Of a DNA stretch of 64,000 bases, positions 9,501 through 22,329 are shown in pieces. The notes beneath the pieces were generated by a model. That model was not told the origin of the DNA. It searched no databases and saw nothing but the letters and a program-made list of their open reading frames with translations. A program made the position numbers and the translations under genes. Location of the stretch: positions 1,141,112 through 1,205,111 of the forward strand of contig OU342804.1 in the NCBI GenBank assembly GCA_910591455.2. Direction: 5' to 3'. Numbering within the stretch: the stretch's first letter is position 1; each line of letters opens with the position of its first letter. Origin of the DNA: Pholis gunnellus (Eukaryota > Chordata > Actinopteri > Perciformes > Pholidae).

Positions 9501-11856
9501 CCTACGCTGTGACGAGTGTGTGCGGATTAAACGTTAAGTCGTTAAACTATAGTTATTTCTGTCTGTGACTTTGCCGTAAGTCGGTTTAGTTTATACGGAA
9601 GTTAGGCCGCTACAACGGTCACAAAGTAAAACTCCCCATAAAACCCATTATTATTAAGAATATTGGAGTTCAGGTGGGTCAATGAGTCCAGAGGCGGAGG
9701 AGTTCAATGTTCCTGTGAGTAGATGTTTATAACGAGCACCAGGTTCTGAACCAACTCCTGAACATGACTGTAGATAAAAAAAACAGGATATGAGTGATGC
9801 TACGTTACATTCATGTTTCCACACACAGTTGACCTCTTGAGGAGCAGAAGATATTTAAAGTGTGCGATGAATCTCTACCGACTGACCCGTCAGAACGACT
9901 CCTCCGACACCAGAATGTGAGACTCTGTGTTCCTGATTCAGTCACAGCAGCACTTTGGCACGTTCCCATCGTGCTTTCTCAGATATTAGAATCATTGTGG
10001 AGCTGAAAACAAGGCCCTCAAATAATAATCTCTGACATTCTCACATCAAGAACCAGCCACTTAGTTTCTCTCCGCCTCGTTACGACATAACTCAGTTCAT
10101 GACAGCTTTTACAGTTTCAAACACTTTTTATTTGTTGGTGTTTCACACGTCTGACGGGAGAAGAACCATTAAATCATAGAAATGAAATAACAGAAGATAT
10201 AAATCCTGGAAAGGGTGCAGCCTGCACGTGTGTGTTTATACCGTCAGTAATGTTTTCACTGAACGTTTGAAGCACTTCGTTTATGAATTTGTGGTCAAAA
10301 TAAATTGTGAATCAGTGGGTTTCTCCAACAGAGACGGTGTGACAGTAATTCACAGTTATGTCTTCGCTTATGTTGGGACTCAGAAAGGAGACGTTGCATG
10401 TTCGAATTTGTTGATGTTTTTGGCTTTTTTTTGTTTTAAATATGTATGCGTGTACTTCATGTACTGCGCTGCGAGGTCGGGTTCCTCTGATGAAACAATG
10501 ACGTGACATGAGAAGAAAGGTTCACTGGTCGTCGAGGTAACAAAACATCCTTTCACGCAGAAACAGTGACGGGAAGCAACGAGACGAATGCTTGAAATGA
10601 AATACCTTTCAAGAAAAATAGAGAAAAAGATGTTTAAAAAGGAAAAGCTGTAAATCCTCAGATCCAAACTCCCAGTTTCACGTCACTCCTCCGTGTTTAT
10701 GATGAATGACTTATTAACTGCACACATTCTGGACCGGCACCAGGACTGACCGGGTGGTTCGAGTCCACTTCAGCTGAACTACAGAAGTAAACGCCAGCTG
10801 ATAAAACAACGAGCACACCGACTGCTCTGAGCCAAAGGGGGATAAATACAGAAATTAAATAATCCAAAGCACATCTTTCAGAGAGCAAATTAAAGAAATG
10901 TGCGACCAGTGGAAACAGACTCGACAGCTCGGTTTCATTGATTTCTCTCCCCTCAATCAGCTCGCTGCTCTCTGCTGAACCGGATCCATAATCTGTTCTG
11001 GTTCCTCCTCAAAACCTCCTACGTTCCCTCTCGGTGCCTTTCACAATAAAGCTTCTTTAATTCTACATTTAAATAAAGTCAAAGACTGTGAACACAACAT
11101 GTTCTGAAGATGGAAGAAGCTTTTTATTATTTGTATTATTTTAAATTTTCCTAAAAACATTTACAAAATAATGCTGTGAAATGAACCTAAATCATCCAGA
11201 AAACTCCTATTTTTCTGCGTCAGTGTCATTTACGTAAAAACCAGGTCTAATAAACGCCTCTAGGAGATGTTTTCCCGCCTCATTTGAGTCATTAAGCAGA
11301 AGCTTTTTGTTCTCTCGGAGTTTAAACTAACAGGAAGCAACACAGCAGCTGATAATGAAGACGAAGGACTGAGCAGGTTTAACGGATGAACAGAAGCAGC
11401 AGGAAGGCTCTAATAAGTTGACATTAATGGCAAAATAAACTCAGTGGATGAAAGACAACACTCTTTTTCTACCTAAATAAATGCTGTAGATGTTCTGAGA
11501 TCTTTTATTTTACATCTGAAAGGCAGAACTATTTCTCATCCATCTTATCAGAGCTTCACTCTGTTCAGAGACACTTATTACGCAGACAGAGAGCTACAAC
11601 ATTAACATTAATACGCATTAAACATTTTGTTGAAGCAAAAAACAAATTCCACAGGAACAGATGTCCTCCATCTTTGTTTGGAAAAGCTGTAACTTAAGAA
11701 ACAAGTTAGAAAGGTTTTTGAGTTGTAGGCAGAAGAACCTTCTGGATTTAAAGTTTTTTAAATTAGTTTTAACAGACTTGAATGTAACTGATGTCTGGGT
11801 TGACTGTGGACAGTTCAGTCCTTTTCCACTGGAGGGACGTACTGTAAGCGAGTATT
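9501..11856. other. intronic sequence without recognised features
   Basis: Moderately AT-rich. I see no exon with homology, no long array and no clear mobile element. A tRNA T-arm-like sequence occurs at 10754-10769 (see findings). Confidence 0.6.
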
Positions 11857-12420
11857 CATAGACTGTATATAAGAAGTGGACGTAGTCATCGTGACACATA
11901 TTGCTTTGTGGACTGATGTTTTGAAGCTTTAAGTTTAGCATTTAGGCAGACGCCATCTTGGTTTTTTTGCAACCATAAGAGCCACGAGGGGGTGGAGCTA
12001 AGTATACAATTAACTTACAATTAACTTCCATGAAGTGAAAAAAAAGCACTGTGAAAAGGTTTAAACTGTAAGACGAAAACACGGACAACTTCCAGACCGG
12101 ACAACGTCTCTGGTAGAGACCTGTCAATCACCGTGTAGCCCCGCCCCTAAAGCATCCCCTGCTTTATGGTCTGTGTGACTCTAAATGGACCATCATGTAC
12201 TAAATGAACATCATGCTGTATTGAAGAAGACTTGAAACTAGAGATTGAGACCATAAACTCATGTTTACAATGTTTACTGAGGTAATAAATCAAGAGAGAA
12301 GTAGAGTCATTTTCTCATAGACTTCTATACAACCAGAGGAGTCGCCCCCTGGTGGACACTAGAGAGAATGCAGCTTTAACACGTGAATAAATGGATTCTA
12401 TTTTTAGAACTGCAGGTTTA
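11857..12420 (+). mobile_element. R1 dispersed repeat, copy C (near full length, module 1)
   Basis: Starts catagactgtatataagaa, carries the module-1 middle (gagccacgagggggtgg, aattaacttccatgaag), then the shared right part (cctgtcaatcaccgtgtag, ctggtggacactagagag, gaatgcagctttaacac) and a diverged terminal ttttagaactgcaggttt. There is no coding potential, so it must be non-autonomous. Confidence 0.9.
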
Positions 12421-13714
12421 CGACTGATTCAACTATAGTAAAATAAAGGAAACCTAAAAACGGCAAAGACACGTTGGAGGGCGTTTCAGGCCACCGACCA
12501 GCTATAGCTTGAATCTCTAAAGTTGTATCTCATGTTCACATAAACTTTAAATATCACCAATAACGTGTGACGAGGTCAGTCCGGTGTCGCAGCTGAAGAG
12601 CCGTCTTCTTTATTAAAAACACATCACGACACACAGACGGACGATGAATGTCAGTGTTTCCTCTCAGAGGAGGAGAGCGTGAACGCTGAAACATCCCACC
12701 GTCACAATACGACTGAAGAGAGCACAGCAGTCCACGGTTAATTAATGGCGACGGGTCAGTTGTTGTTTGGTGACCTTCGTCGCTCACACTCTTCCTCACA
12801 CCTCCATGTGACACACGGCGTTCTCCGTGTCAGCTCTGCTTCCAATCACTCCTCGAGCGTTTAGAACAGACCATTCACGGATGATCTCAGACGGGTTCAG
12901 AGTCAAACCGGGTGATAAAGAGACGAGAAACGATCCGGCTCTGATGTGTTCTTGTGTTCTAGAGACAGAACGGAGTACAAGAATACAAGAATAATAAAGA
13001 AATGTGGATTCTTTTCTTCAGTAATTGTCTTTTTTTTCCAATAAGAGAACTAGCATTAGTCCTAATGATACCCATCCCTGTCGATAAGTAACCACAAATT
13101 ACACACAAAATAACCGCTTTCATGAAGCTTCAACCTCCGTTTGACACTTCAGTCACGTGACAGCACGCAGCGAGGAAGACGTGGATGAAAGCTCTGGAAA
13201 GAGCTCGTAAGTGTCAGTTTACTTTTTATCAAAGTACATCTGGAGACATATTCATAAAGAACATTATTATAATTACGATGCTTTTCTAAGAAACTCCCGT
13301 TGATGAAGACAAAGTCCTGGTGAAGGTCCTTAATATCAAACAGATGAAGTACTCAAATTACCAGCACGACATATTAACGTGAGCGAATAAATATAACAAC
13401 CAGCATGTTAATACGCTGCTGCTTACTAGTGTTGTCTTAACATTTAAATGTCGTCTTCCTCGAGGAATAATTACAGGACGTCTGAACAGACTGTCCCATG
13501 ATTAATGCTGTTGGTACGGTCCGTTCTCTGTCCGTCGTCACAGAGAGAGCGTCTTTATTTCATTTATTTATCGCTCAACAAATCAAACGTCTTTAAGAGA
13601 ATGAAACGGGGTCGACCACGTCTCCTCACTGACGTCTCTTCTTTCCTATTTCACTCCTAAACCGGGACTCCTCGTAGAAATGTTGAAGTTAGAAGCTGCC
13701 AGAGAGGATTCACA
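12421..13714. other. intronic sequence without recognised features
   Basis: Unique-looking sequence with no gene, array or recognised mobile element. Confidence 0.6.
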
Positions 13715-13800
13715 CAATGTTTGTGTTGCTGACACAGTAGGGATAATGTATCTCAATGGGACCTTTCTGGTTCAATAAAGGATCAAAATGAAATGAATAA
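13715..13800 (+). mobile_element. LINE-like 3' tail fragment
   Basis: tatctcaatgggacctttct followed by ggttcaataaagg and an A-rich end is the common 3' terminus of teleost LINE copies. No reverse transcriptase sequence is retained. Confidence 0.5.
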
Positions 13801-13988
13801 AAGCAAAAGAATGAAGACGTTCCATCAGAATAATGAAAACAAATCCAAACTGAGTCGAGTCCAAACAGCAGCAGCAGCCGGGAGGATATCTCCTCTTCTT
13901 CTTCGGCTCACTGACTTTTGGCACAGAGAAGTCTTTTTTAATCATGCGGCGCTCGGGGCTCCTGGACCTACAGGGCCACAGTGAGCCT

Positions 13989-14016
13989 CCCACACACACA
14001 CACACACACACACACT
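13989..14016 (+). repeat. (CA)n microsatellite
   Basis: Short CA tract followed by CTCACTCTCACACA. Confidence 0.9.
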
Positions 14017-14721
14017 CACTCTCACACACTGTGGAGAAAACCAGACGGTGAAGCCAGAAGTCAAGAGGCAGAAGAAGGCCTCTGCAGCAGAGATGTGTGG
14101 CTGCAGAGGAAGGGCATTCCTCCTCTTCACCAGAACTTAAAGGAGAGGAGGAAGCAGACAGAACACGAGCAGCTAACGCAGCTATAAATAGAACCAGGTT
14201 CTTAAGTTACGCTCCTTTCTTCTCAGCTCACCAGCGATGATTAATAAAGTCTGATGAGGCGACTGTAACCAGGAACAACAACTGCTGATTAAAGGATTTC
14301 AAAGTCGTCTGATCCGCTTCGGCCGCTCAGGAATCCTCAACATCTCACATCGAACACGTTAACACGAAGGAAACTCCAACAAGGAGCTCAAACCGAACCC
14401 GAAACCAAGTCGGCGTGTCGTTCAGCCGGAGAACACTGAAGCAGATGAGTTCCGTCTTTCTACACAAACAGCTTCACGGCAGTTTGATCTTCTCGTGGAC
14501 GATGTTCGAGGGACAACCGGAGCTCTTCAGCTCTCAGACCGACGTGACGGTTTCCTGATTGAATCGTCGGAAACAAAAGATGAACGACTGGTTCAGAAAA
14601 TATTAGTTTTTTAAGTCGAGAAGGTCCGAGATTCTGAAATTGCTCCTCCACAGTATGGGTCAAATACAGACGTCCCATTTCATATTTGTATCAAATATAA
14701 ATGACGATTGTAATAAAGTTT

Positions 14722-14878
14722 TTTTTAAAGTTTTTTTTCACTTCATGGAAGTTAATTGTAAGATTTTGGTCCTAAAAATATACTTAGCTCCGCCCCCTCG
14801 TGGCTCTTCTGGTTGCAAAAAACCAAGATGGCGTCTGCCTAAATGCCAAACTTAAGGCTTCAAAACATCAGTCCGCAG
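14722..14878 (-). mobile_element. R1 dispersed repeat, fragment D (module 1)
   Basis: Inverted relative to most copies. It contains cttcatggaagttaattg, tagctccgccccctcgtgg, caagatggcgtctgcc and cttcaaaacatcagtcc, the left half of R1 with module 1. Confidence 0.85.
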
Positions 14879-15900
14879 TAATGAATTCAGCTACGTTTGT
14901 AGAAATGTATTTGTCCTTATTTTCTTGATATGTTGATATTGTTTACATTTATATACAATGACTTTTTTTGTGCGCATTGAAACATATTTGTAAGGAGAGT
15001 CGTTTATATTTAAATCACAAAATAAGGTGTGAATTCTTCTGTTTCATTAATACTGAGACTGAGACATTCAGAGTCAGAGAACAAGTCGACTCAGCGTCGA
15101 GCTGAGAACTATTCAGAACCGATAACGTAAACAGAGCGGCAACGATTTCCATCATCTATTAATCGTTGAAGTAACTTTTCATGCAACAATGTCTGAATGT
15201 GCTGTTTTCAGACTCTCAAATATGGAGATTCCCTGTTTTTCCCTGTTTTATGTCACATTTAAAAACACCACCCGGGACATGTTTCCCTATTTCACAGAGC
15301 TAACGATAAATAGAAAGAACTATCTGCAGATTAATGAAAATAATCACTTAAACATAAAACCTGCAGTGTTGTTGAGGAAGATTGAGATCATTAGAAGAAG
15401 CGAGCTGAACAAAGACAAAGACATCGACCCGTCCTCTCTTCTCCGCTGTAATTGCACATCTCTCTGTCGAGTCATTGGAAGCCGTCCTCCTTTATGTTCC
15501 AGCCAATCACGTGAGTCCAGAGGGCTCCGCTGACCCGTGACATCGATCAACTGCCGCTGCCGCTTTGCCACCGCGGCAGAGACGCTCTCACTGTCGTGAA
15601 CATTGATTTCATGGATTAAGCGTCGCGGACTGGTGCGGCCGTCCCACTAGCGGTTCCACATCAGTGGAGGAATATTGGATTTGAAATGATGGAGGTTTGG
15701 TTCAACGTGTTATATTTATAGTAAATGAGCGAGAAGGTGCGACGTACAAGAGAGGACATACGTCAAAGAACTGTCTCATCGAGGCCTTTTCTACCATATG
15801 TAGTATAATAATAATAACTTTATTTATATTTCACTCTCGGGTTCCCAGGGCGCCAAGGAAAACCACCAGCTGATGTGTTTACAGGGCACAGACCCAAGGG
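14879..15900. other. intronic sequence without recognised features
   Basis: No gene is visible. An open frame at 15189-15533 has no recognised domain and unremarkable codon use. Confidence 0.55.
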
Positions 15901-15913
15901 CCCAACATGTGAA

Positions 15914-16345
15914 AGAGACACAAAAGAACTACAAAGAGACACGAAAGAACTACAAAGAGACACAAAATAACTACGAAGAGACACAAAAGAACTACAAAGA
16001 GACACGAAAGAAATACAAAGAGACACGAAAGAACTACAAAGAGACACAAAAGAACTACAAATAGTCCCAAAAGAACTACAAAGAAACATGAAAGAACTAC
16101 AAAGAGACACGAAAGAACTACAAAGAGACACGAAAGAACTACAAAGAGACACGAAAGAAATACAAAGACACACAAAAGAACTACAAAGAGACACGAAAGA
16201 AATACAAAGAGACACGAAATAACTACAAAGAGACACAAAAGAACTACAAATAGACACAAAAGAACTACAAAGAGACACAAAAGAACTACAAAGACACAAA
16301 AGAACTACAAAGAGACACAAACAACTAAATATAGATACAAACAAC
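15914..16345 (+). repeat. 21-bp minisatellite
   Basis: Units of gagacacRaaagaactac plus AAA, about 20 copies with scattered substitutions. Because 21 is a multiple of three and the unit is stop-free, long heptad-like frames (NYKETRK on plus, LCLFVVL on minus) appear; these are not genes. Confidence 0.95.
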
Positions 16346-16615
16346 ACTTCAAAGAGATGCAAAGTTATTAAAAAAAGAGACAAAACCACCACGTGTGTGT
16401 GTGTGTGTCTCGCTCATACATGTTTAGGCGACGTGGTGGGGTCCAGCGACCCAGCATCTCCTAATCTACGAATCCGTCTGACGTGAAGTGAGTCAGACTC
16501 AAAACATCGTTCAAAGGATAATTACACACAATCCAGAACGACACAGAACGCCGACACGAAATATACAAAGAATACAGTTTACGCCTTCGTCAGCATAAAA
16601 AACATGCTTTTATCC

Positions 16616-16654
<39 letters not shown>
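16616..16654 (+). repeat. (GAT)n microsatellite
   Basis: About 12 uninterrupted GAT units. Confidence 0.95.
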
Positions 16655-16655
<1 letters not shown>

Positions 16656-16796
16656 GCACCACGTAGCCAGAGACGGTAGAATCCATTTGGATCCACTCAG
16701 ATAGACACAGACTGAGACCCTAACAGACCTCCGGTATTAGGAGCCCAGTGGACCAACGAGGACCTTTGTGATGGTAAATATCTCCAGATATTACAG

Positions 16797-16849
16797 TATA
16801 TAAATGCTGTAGTTCTACAGTATATATGTAGTACTACAGCATTTATATA
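16797..16849. repeat. perfect 17-bp inverted repeat (hairpin)
   Basis: Arms 16797-16813 (tatataaatgctgtagt) and 16833-16849 are perfect reverse complements around a 19-base loop that is itself partly self-complementary. Confidence 0.85.
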
Positions 16850-17177
16850 TTACAAGTTAACCAGGATCATTTCCACTCATCAGTTCAGCATAAACACCAC
16901 ATACGTCAGTTCTTCAGTAAAAGAACAACAAGATGACGTGACGTTTTTCTTACCTGTTTTTCAAGTCAGCAAGTTTCAGCGCAGGAAGCAGCCGTCCAAT
17001 CAGAGGCGAGCATGAGGAGAAGAGCAGAGAAGAGACCAATGGTTAGCTCTCGGCACAGAAATCTACCAGGCAACAGATGATGGAGACGCTCGGCTCCGAC
17101 GTCCAATCGGCTGTCTGCAGTCTGTGGGTTCGACTGCTGTAAAGTGTGTTTGAATAGCTTTCATTGTGCTGCACATT

Positions 17178-17202
17178 GACACACACACACACACACACAC
17201 AC
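17178..17202 (+). repeat. (CA)n abutting the gap
   Basis: CA tract cut by the N run. Confidence 0.9.
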
Positions 17203-17702
17203 NNNNNNNNNNNNNNNNNNNNNNNNNNNNNNNNNNNNNNNNNNNNNNNNNNNNNNNNNNNNNNNNNNNNNNNNNNNNNNNNNNNNNNNNNNNNNNNNNN
17301 NNNNNNNNNNNNNNNNNNNNNNNNNNNNNNNNNNNNNNNNNNNNNNNNNNNNNNNNNNNNNNNNNNNNNNNNNNNNNNNNNNNNNNNNNNNNNNNNNNNN
17401 NNNNNNNNNNNNNNNNNNNNNNNNNNNNNNNNNNNNNNNNNNNNNNNNNNNNNNNNNNNNNNNNNNNNNNNNNNNNNNNNNNNNNNNNNNNNNNNNNNNN
17501 NNNNNNNNNNNNNNNNNNNNNNNNNNNNNNNNNNNNNNNNNNNNNNNNNNNNNNNNNNNNNNNNNNNNNNNNNNNNNNNNNNNNNNNNNNNNNNNNNNNN
17601 NNNNNNNNNNNNNNNNNNNNNNNNNNNNNNNNNNNNNNNNNNNNNNNNNNNNNNNNNNNNNNNNNNNNNNNNNNNNNNNNNNNNNNNNNNNNNNNNNNNN
17701 NN
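17203..17702. other. assembly gap (500 N)
   Basis: Exactly 500 N, a typical placeholder size. It is flanked on the left by a (CA)n tract and on the right by an 11-bp minisatellite, so the gap almost certainly represents collapsed or unresolved tandem repeat of unknown true length. Confidence 0.98.
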
Positions 17703-18035
17703 CCTGAACTTAGCCTGAACTTAGCCTGAACTTAGCCTGAACTTAGCCTGAACTTAGTCTGAACTTAGCCTGAACTTAGCCTGAACTTAGTCTGAACTTA
17801 GCCTGAACTTAGCCTGAACTTAGTCTGAACTTAGTCTGAACTTAGCCTGAACTTAGCCTGAACTTAGTCTGAACTTAGTCTGAACTTAGCCTGAACTTAG
17901 CCTGAACTTAGCCTGAACTTAGCCTGAACTTAGTCTGAACTTAGCCTGAACTTAGTCTGAACTTAGCGTGAACTTAGCCTGAACTTAGTCTGAACTTAGT
18001 CTGAACTTAGTCTGAACTTAGTCTGAACTTATTCT
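17703..18035 (+). repeat. 11-bp minisatellite (YCTGAACTTAG)
   Basis: About 30 units of CCTGAACTTAG or TCTGAACTTAG, with one CGTGAAC variant. The left end is lost in the assembly gap, so the true size is unknown. Confidence 0.95.
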
Positions 18036-18483
18036 GACTTTTGGACTTCCCAACGCTCTGCAGTTATTGGAAATGTTTGGAAAACAAACCTGGAATCTCA
18101 TCCTACACATAATATAACAGAGATGTGACTCTGTGCACACACACCATGAGGACAAATGAAATATAGACTTTTTTAAACAGTCTTTTGTATAAATGATCTC
18201 AGGTGTGACCCCCTGTGATCTTAGACCAGATCCCGTTTGGGAACCTCTGGTTCAGGAGGTTTAGACTTCCAGACTGTGGATCAACAGGATCCTGGTACGT
18301 GGTCCTCTTCTCTGTCTATGAACAGTTTTCATGTGAAACATTCACAGCTGATTTGTTTTTTGCATTTCCACGTTGTTCATCCGTCACATCGCCGGTGTGT
18401 GAAGTCCTCTAGAGCCACAGACTGAGAGCGTCTGTCCGACGTTCAGCCGGTTAGCTTCAGCCAGGAGGCGACTGTCAGAGAGC

Positions 18484-18485
<2 letters not shown>

Positions 18486-18532
<47 letters not shown>

Positions 18533-18638
18533 CAGAGGCTGTGTGTGTGTGTGTGTGTGTGTTGTCACTCTGCAGCTCCCTGAGGCCACACAGACCTGCT
18601 CAGTCCAACAGCTGCTCAGAGTCCAGTATTCAGCTACC

Positions 18639-18689
<51 letters not shown>

Positions 18690-18747
18690 TCAATGACAAT
18701 GAACTGACTATCAACACCAGCGATGTCCTCTCCCTCCCTCTCTATTA

Positions 18748-18810
<63 letters not shown>

Positions 18811-18911
18811 CACGACAGCATGTTCAGCTGAAACCAGACCATCAGCCACGGAGCTTTACAGAGTGTCAATCGATATGACAGCACTCACTTAAGCATGCAC
18901 GTACATGCACA

Positions 18912-18953
<42 letters not shown>
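18486..18953. repeat. cluster of five alternating CA and GT tracts
   Basis: CA at about 18486-18530, GT at 18541-18562, GT at 18641-18687, CA at 18749-18808, CA at 18914-18953. Adjacent tracts lie in opposite orientations and could pair as hairpins. Confidence 0.95.
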
Positions 18954-18959
<6 letters not shown>

Positions 18960-19105
18960 CTGCCTGCAGGATGCAGAGGTGTTTCCTCCTCTTCCTCCAT
19001 GATGTCTTCAGAGACACTCAAACTATTTTTAGCTTCTCTTCTCTCTCTCTCCCGTTCTCTTGACGTATCACACGTTCAAACGCCGAGCCAACAGACTCTC
19101 TTCTA

Positions 19106-21190
19106 CGCATCCTCTCCATCATCACGTTCTACCCTCTCCATCATCACGTTCTACCCTCCCCATCATCACGTTCTACCCTCCCCATCATCACGTTCTACCC
19201 TCCCCATCATCACGTTCTACCCTCCCCATCATCACGTTCTACCCTCTCCATCATCACGTTCTACCCTCCCCATCATCACGTTCTACCCTCTCCATCATCA
19301 CGTTCTACCCTCCCCATCATCACGTTCTACCCTCCCCATCATCACGTTCTACCCTCTCCATCATCACGTTCTCCCCTCTCCATCATCACGTTCTACCCTC
19401 CCCATCATCACGTTCTACCCTCCCCATCATCACGTTCTACCCTCCCCATCATCACTTTCTACCCTCCCCATCATCACGTTCTACCCTCTCCATCATCACG
19501 TTCTACCTTCTCCATCATCACGTTCTACCTTCTCCATCATCACGTTCTACCTTCTCCATCATCACGTTCTACCTTCTCCATCATCACGTTCTACCCTCTC
19601 CATCATCACGTTCTACCCTCATCATCACGTTCTATCCTCTCCATCATCACGTTCTACCTTCTCCATCATCACGTTCTACCCTCCCCATCATCACGTTCTA
19701 CCCTCTCCATCATCACGTTCTCCCCTCTCCATCATCACGTTCTACCCTCATCATCACGTTCTATCCTCTCCATCATGACGTTCTACCTCCTCCATCATCA
19801 CGTTCTACCCTCTCCATCATCACGTTCTACCCTCCCCATCATCACGTTCTACCCTCTCCATCATCACGTTCTCCCCTCTCCATCATCACGTTCTACCCTC
19901 CCCATCATCACGTTCTACCCTCCCCATCATCACGTTCTACCCTCTCCATCATCACGTTCTACCCTCATCATCACGTTCTATCCTCCCCATCATCACGTTC
20001 TACCCTCTCCATCATCACGTTCTACCCTCTCCATCATCACGTTCTCCCCTCTCCATCATCACGTTCTACCCTCCCCATCATCACGTTCTACCCTCCCCAT
20101 CATCACGTTCTACCCTCTCCATCATCACGTTCTACCCTCATCATCACGTTCTATCCTCCCCATCATCACGTTCTACCCTCCCCATCATCACGTTCTACCC
20201 TCTCCATCATCACGTTCTCCCCTCTCCATCATCACGTTCTACCCTCCCCATCATCACGTTCTACCCTCCCCATCATCACGTTCTACCCTCTCCATCATCA
20301 CGTTCTACCCTCATCATCACGTTCTATCCTCCCCATCATCACGTTCTACCCTCCCCATCATCACGTTCTACCCTCCCCATCATCACGTTCTACCCTCTCC
20401 ATCATCACGTTCTACCCTCATCATCACGTTCTATCCTCCCCATCATCACGTTCTACCCTCTCCATCATCACGTTCTCCCCTCTCCATCATCACGTTCTAC
20501 CCTCCCCATCATCACGTTCTACCCTCCCCATCATCACGTTCTACCCTCTCCATCATCACGTTCTACCCTCATCATCACGTTCTATCCTCCCCATCATCAC
20601 GTTCTACCCTCTCCATCATCACGTTCTACCCTCTCCATCATCACGTTCTCCCCTCTCCATCATCACGTTCTACCCTCCCCATCATCACGTTCTACCCTCC
20701 CCATCATCACGTTCTACCCTCTCCATCATCACGTTCTACCCTCATCATCACGTTCTATCCTCCCCATCATCACGTTCTACCCTCCCCATCATCACGTTCT
20801 ACCCTCTCCATCATCACGTTCTCCCCTCTCCATCATCACGTTCTACCCTCCCCATCATCACGTTCTACCCTCCCCATCATCACGTTCTACCCTCTCCATC
20901 ATCACGTTCTACCCTCATCATCACGTTCTATCCTCCCCATCATCACGTTCTACCCTCCCCATCATCACGTTCTACCCTCCCCATCATCACGTTCTACCCT
21001 CTCCATCATCACGTTCTACCCTCATCATCACGTTCTATCCTCCCCATCATCACGTTCTACCCTCTCCATCATCACGTTCTACCCTCTCCATCATCACGTT
21101 CTACCCTCTCCATCATCACGTTCTACCCTCATCATCACGTTCTATCCTCTCCATCATCATGTTCTACCTTCTCCATCATCACGTTCTACC
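19106..21190 (+). repeat. 22-bp minisatellite with higher-order structure (~95 units)
   Basis: The unit is CACGTTCTACCCTCYCCATCAT, with variants TCCCCTCTCC, TACCTTCTCC and a 19-bp unit missing three bases (ccctcatcat), almost always followed by a ctatcct unit. The 19-bp units are spaced 129, 217, 173, 173, 107, 151, 173, 173, 107 and 107 bp apart, all equal to 22n+19. Frames of up to 716 codons (HHHVLPSPSSRST) result because the unit has no stop in any plus frame; they have no gene support. Confidence 0.97.
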
Positions 21191-21351
21191 CTCCCCCTCT
21201 TTTGTTTTGAGAGCCAAAAGCTAAAAAAGAACGTTCCCCCTTTTTTTCTCCTCCCGTCGCAGCCTCGATGATTTCTTTCATCACCTGAATGAACGAGACA
21301 TTTTGTGTCTTGATGATGTAATGTTGGTGACGATGTGTTTCCACCTGAGAC

Positions 21352-21591
21352 TTCATGTAAGAAGTGGACGTAGTCATGGAGACGTTGTGGATGTTTTGAA
21401 GCCTTGAGGTCTGAATTTTGGTCGTCGCCATCTTGTTTATTTTTTTGCAACCAGTGAACAGGAAGTGAGCATATCTGGACTGAGGAGGAGTGACGTAGAG
21501 ACGCCGTATACGTCTCTGGTAGAGACCTGTCAATCACCGTGTAGCCCCGCCCCTAAAGCATCCCCTGCTTTATGGTCTGTGTGACTCTAAG
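21352..21591 (+). mobile_element. R1 dispersed repeat, copy E (module 2, 3'-truncated)
   Basis: Runs from tgtaagaagtggacgtagtc through ccagtgaacaggaagtgag and gccgtatacgtctctggtag to gcatcccctgctttatgg and tgtgactctaa, then ends abruptly. Confidence 0.9.
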
Positions 21592-22329
21592 TTGACCCTG
21601 ACAAACAGCTGGAATATGTTTTTTTTATGAGTGTGTTGTTGTGGTCTTGACACTTCGTACGGGCCGAGCTGTAGACGAGGAATGTGTTTCATGTCTGAGG
21701 TCACATCAGAGCTCGTTGGTGATTTCATGTCAGCAGATTTCAATTTGTGAGAAAAAAAAAAAGATGAGAAGAGAGCGTTGTTTGTGACTGTCTGCTGTCG
21801 CCATGGTTCCCGTCTGGCGTTGGGAGGAATGTGCAGTTTGAGTCGGTGTGTAGGCGTCACAATGACACCACTGTCAGCAGGAACGCCGTGACGCTGAGCA
21901 GTAAACGGTGGAGACCAGAGCGACGAAGAAGATGAGGGAAGGAACTAACGACAGTCTTTTCACTTTTAACCGGGAGAGTCAATCAACTCGTTACCATCAG
22001 GAGCATCAAGTGGGAACATGTCATCAGAGGGACCGCCCTCATCGAGCCTCTCACCATTTACTGAGTCTCACTCTGTCAACCAGAACATATTTGTTCTGAC
22101 CAAAGTCAGAAACTAATAAATGCCATAATGCAAAGACTTTGATGTGTTTGGTGTAGACTGTCAGGATGTCTTGGCTCAGTCGTTGAGCGTCTAAAAGATG
22201 AAATAACTTGAAGAAGGCAGAAAGGAAGAAGGAGTCTTTGACAACATGTGAGCCCAGACATGTTGGAGAACTGTGTTTATGAAGAAGAAATAAAGGTTTC
22301 ATGTCATTTTAAATCGTAATCGTAATCGT
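21592..22329. other. intronic sequence without recognised features
   Basis: Unique-looking. The part at 22090-22180 resembles 24395-24470 weakly (gtcagaaacta, catgtgtttgctgtagtct-like blocks). Confidence 0.5.

Noticed and set aside
10754..10769. tRNA T-arm-like sequence (GGTTCGAGTCC with a 4-bp stem)
   Set aside because: No D-arm, anticodon arm or acceptor stem at the expected distance.
15820..16392. 190-codon minus frame and plus-strand heptad frame
   Set aside because: Produced by a 21-bp tandem repeat, which keeps any stop-free frame open.
17164..17729. Frames spanning the N run
   Set aside because: They consist of gap characters.
19060..21210. Open frame of 716 codons (HHHVLPSPSSRST repeats)
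   Set aside because: It is the translation of a 22-bp stop-free minisatellite; other plus frames are open too, the period is not codon-based, and there is no homology.
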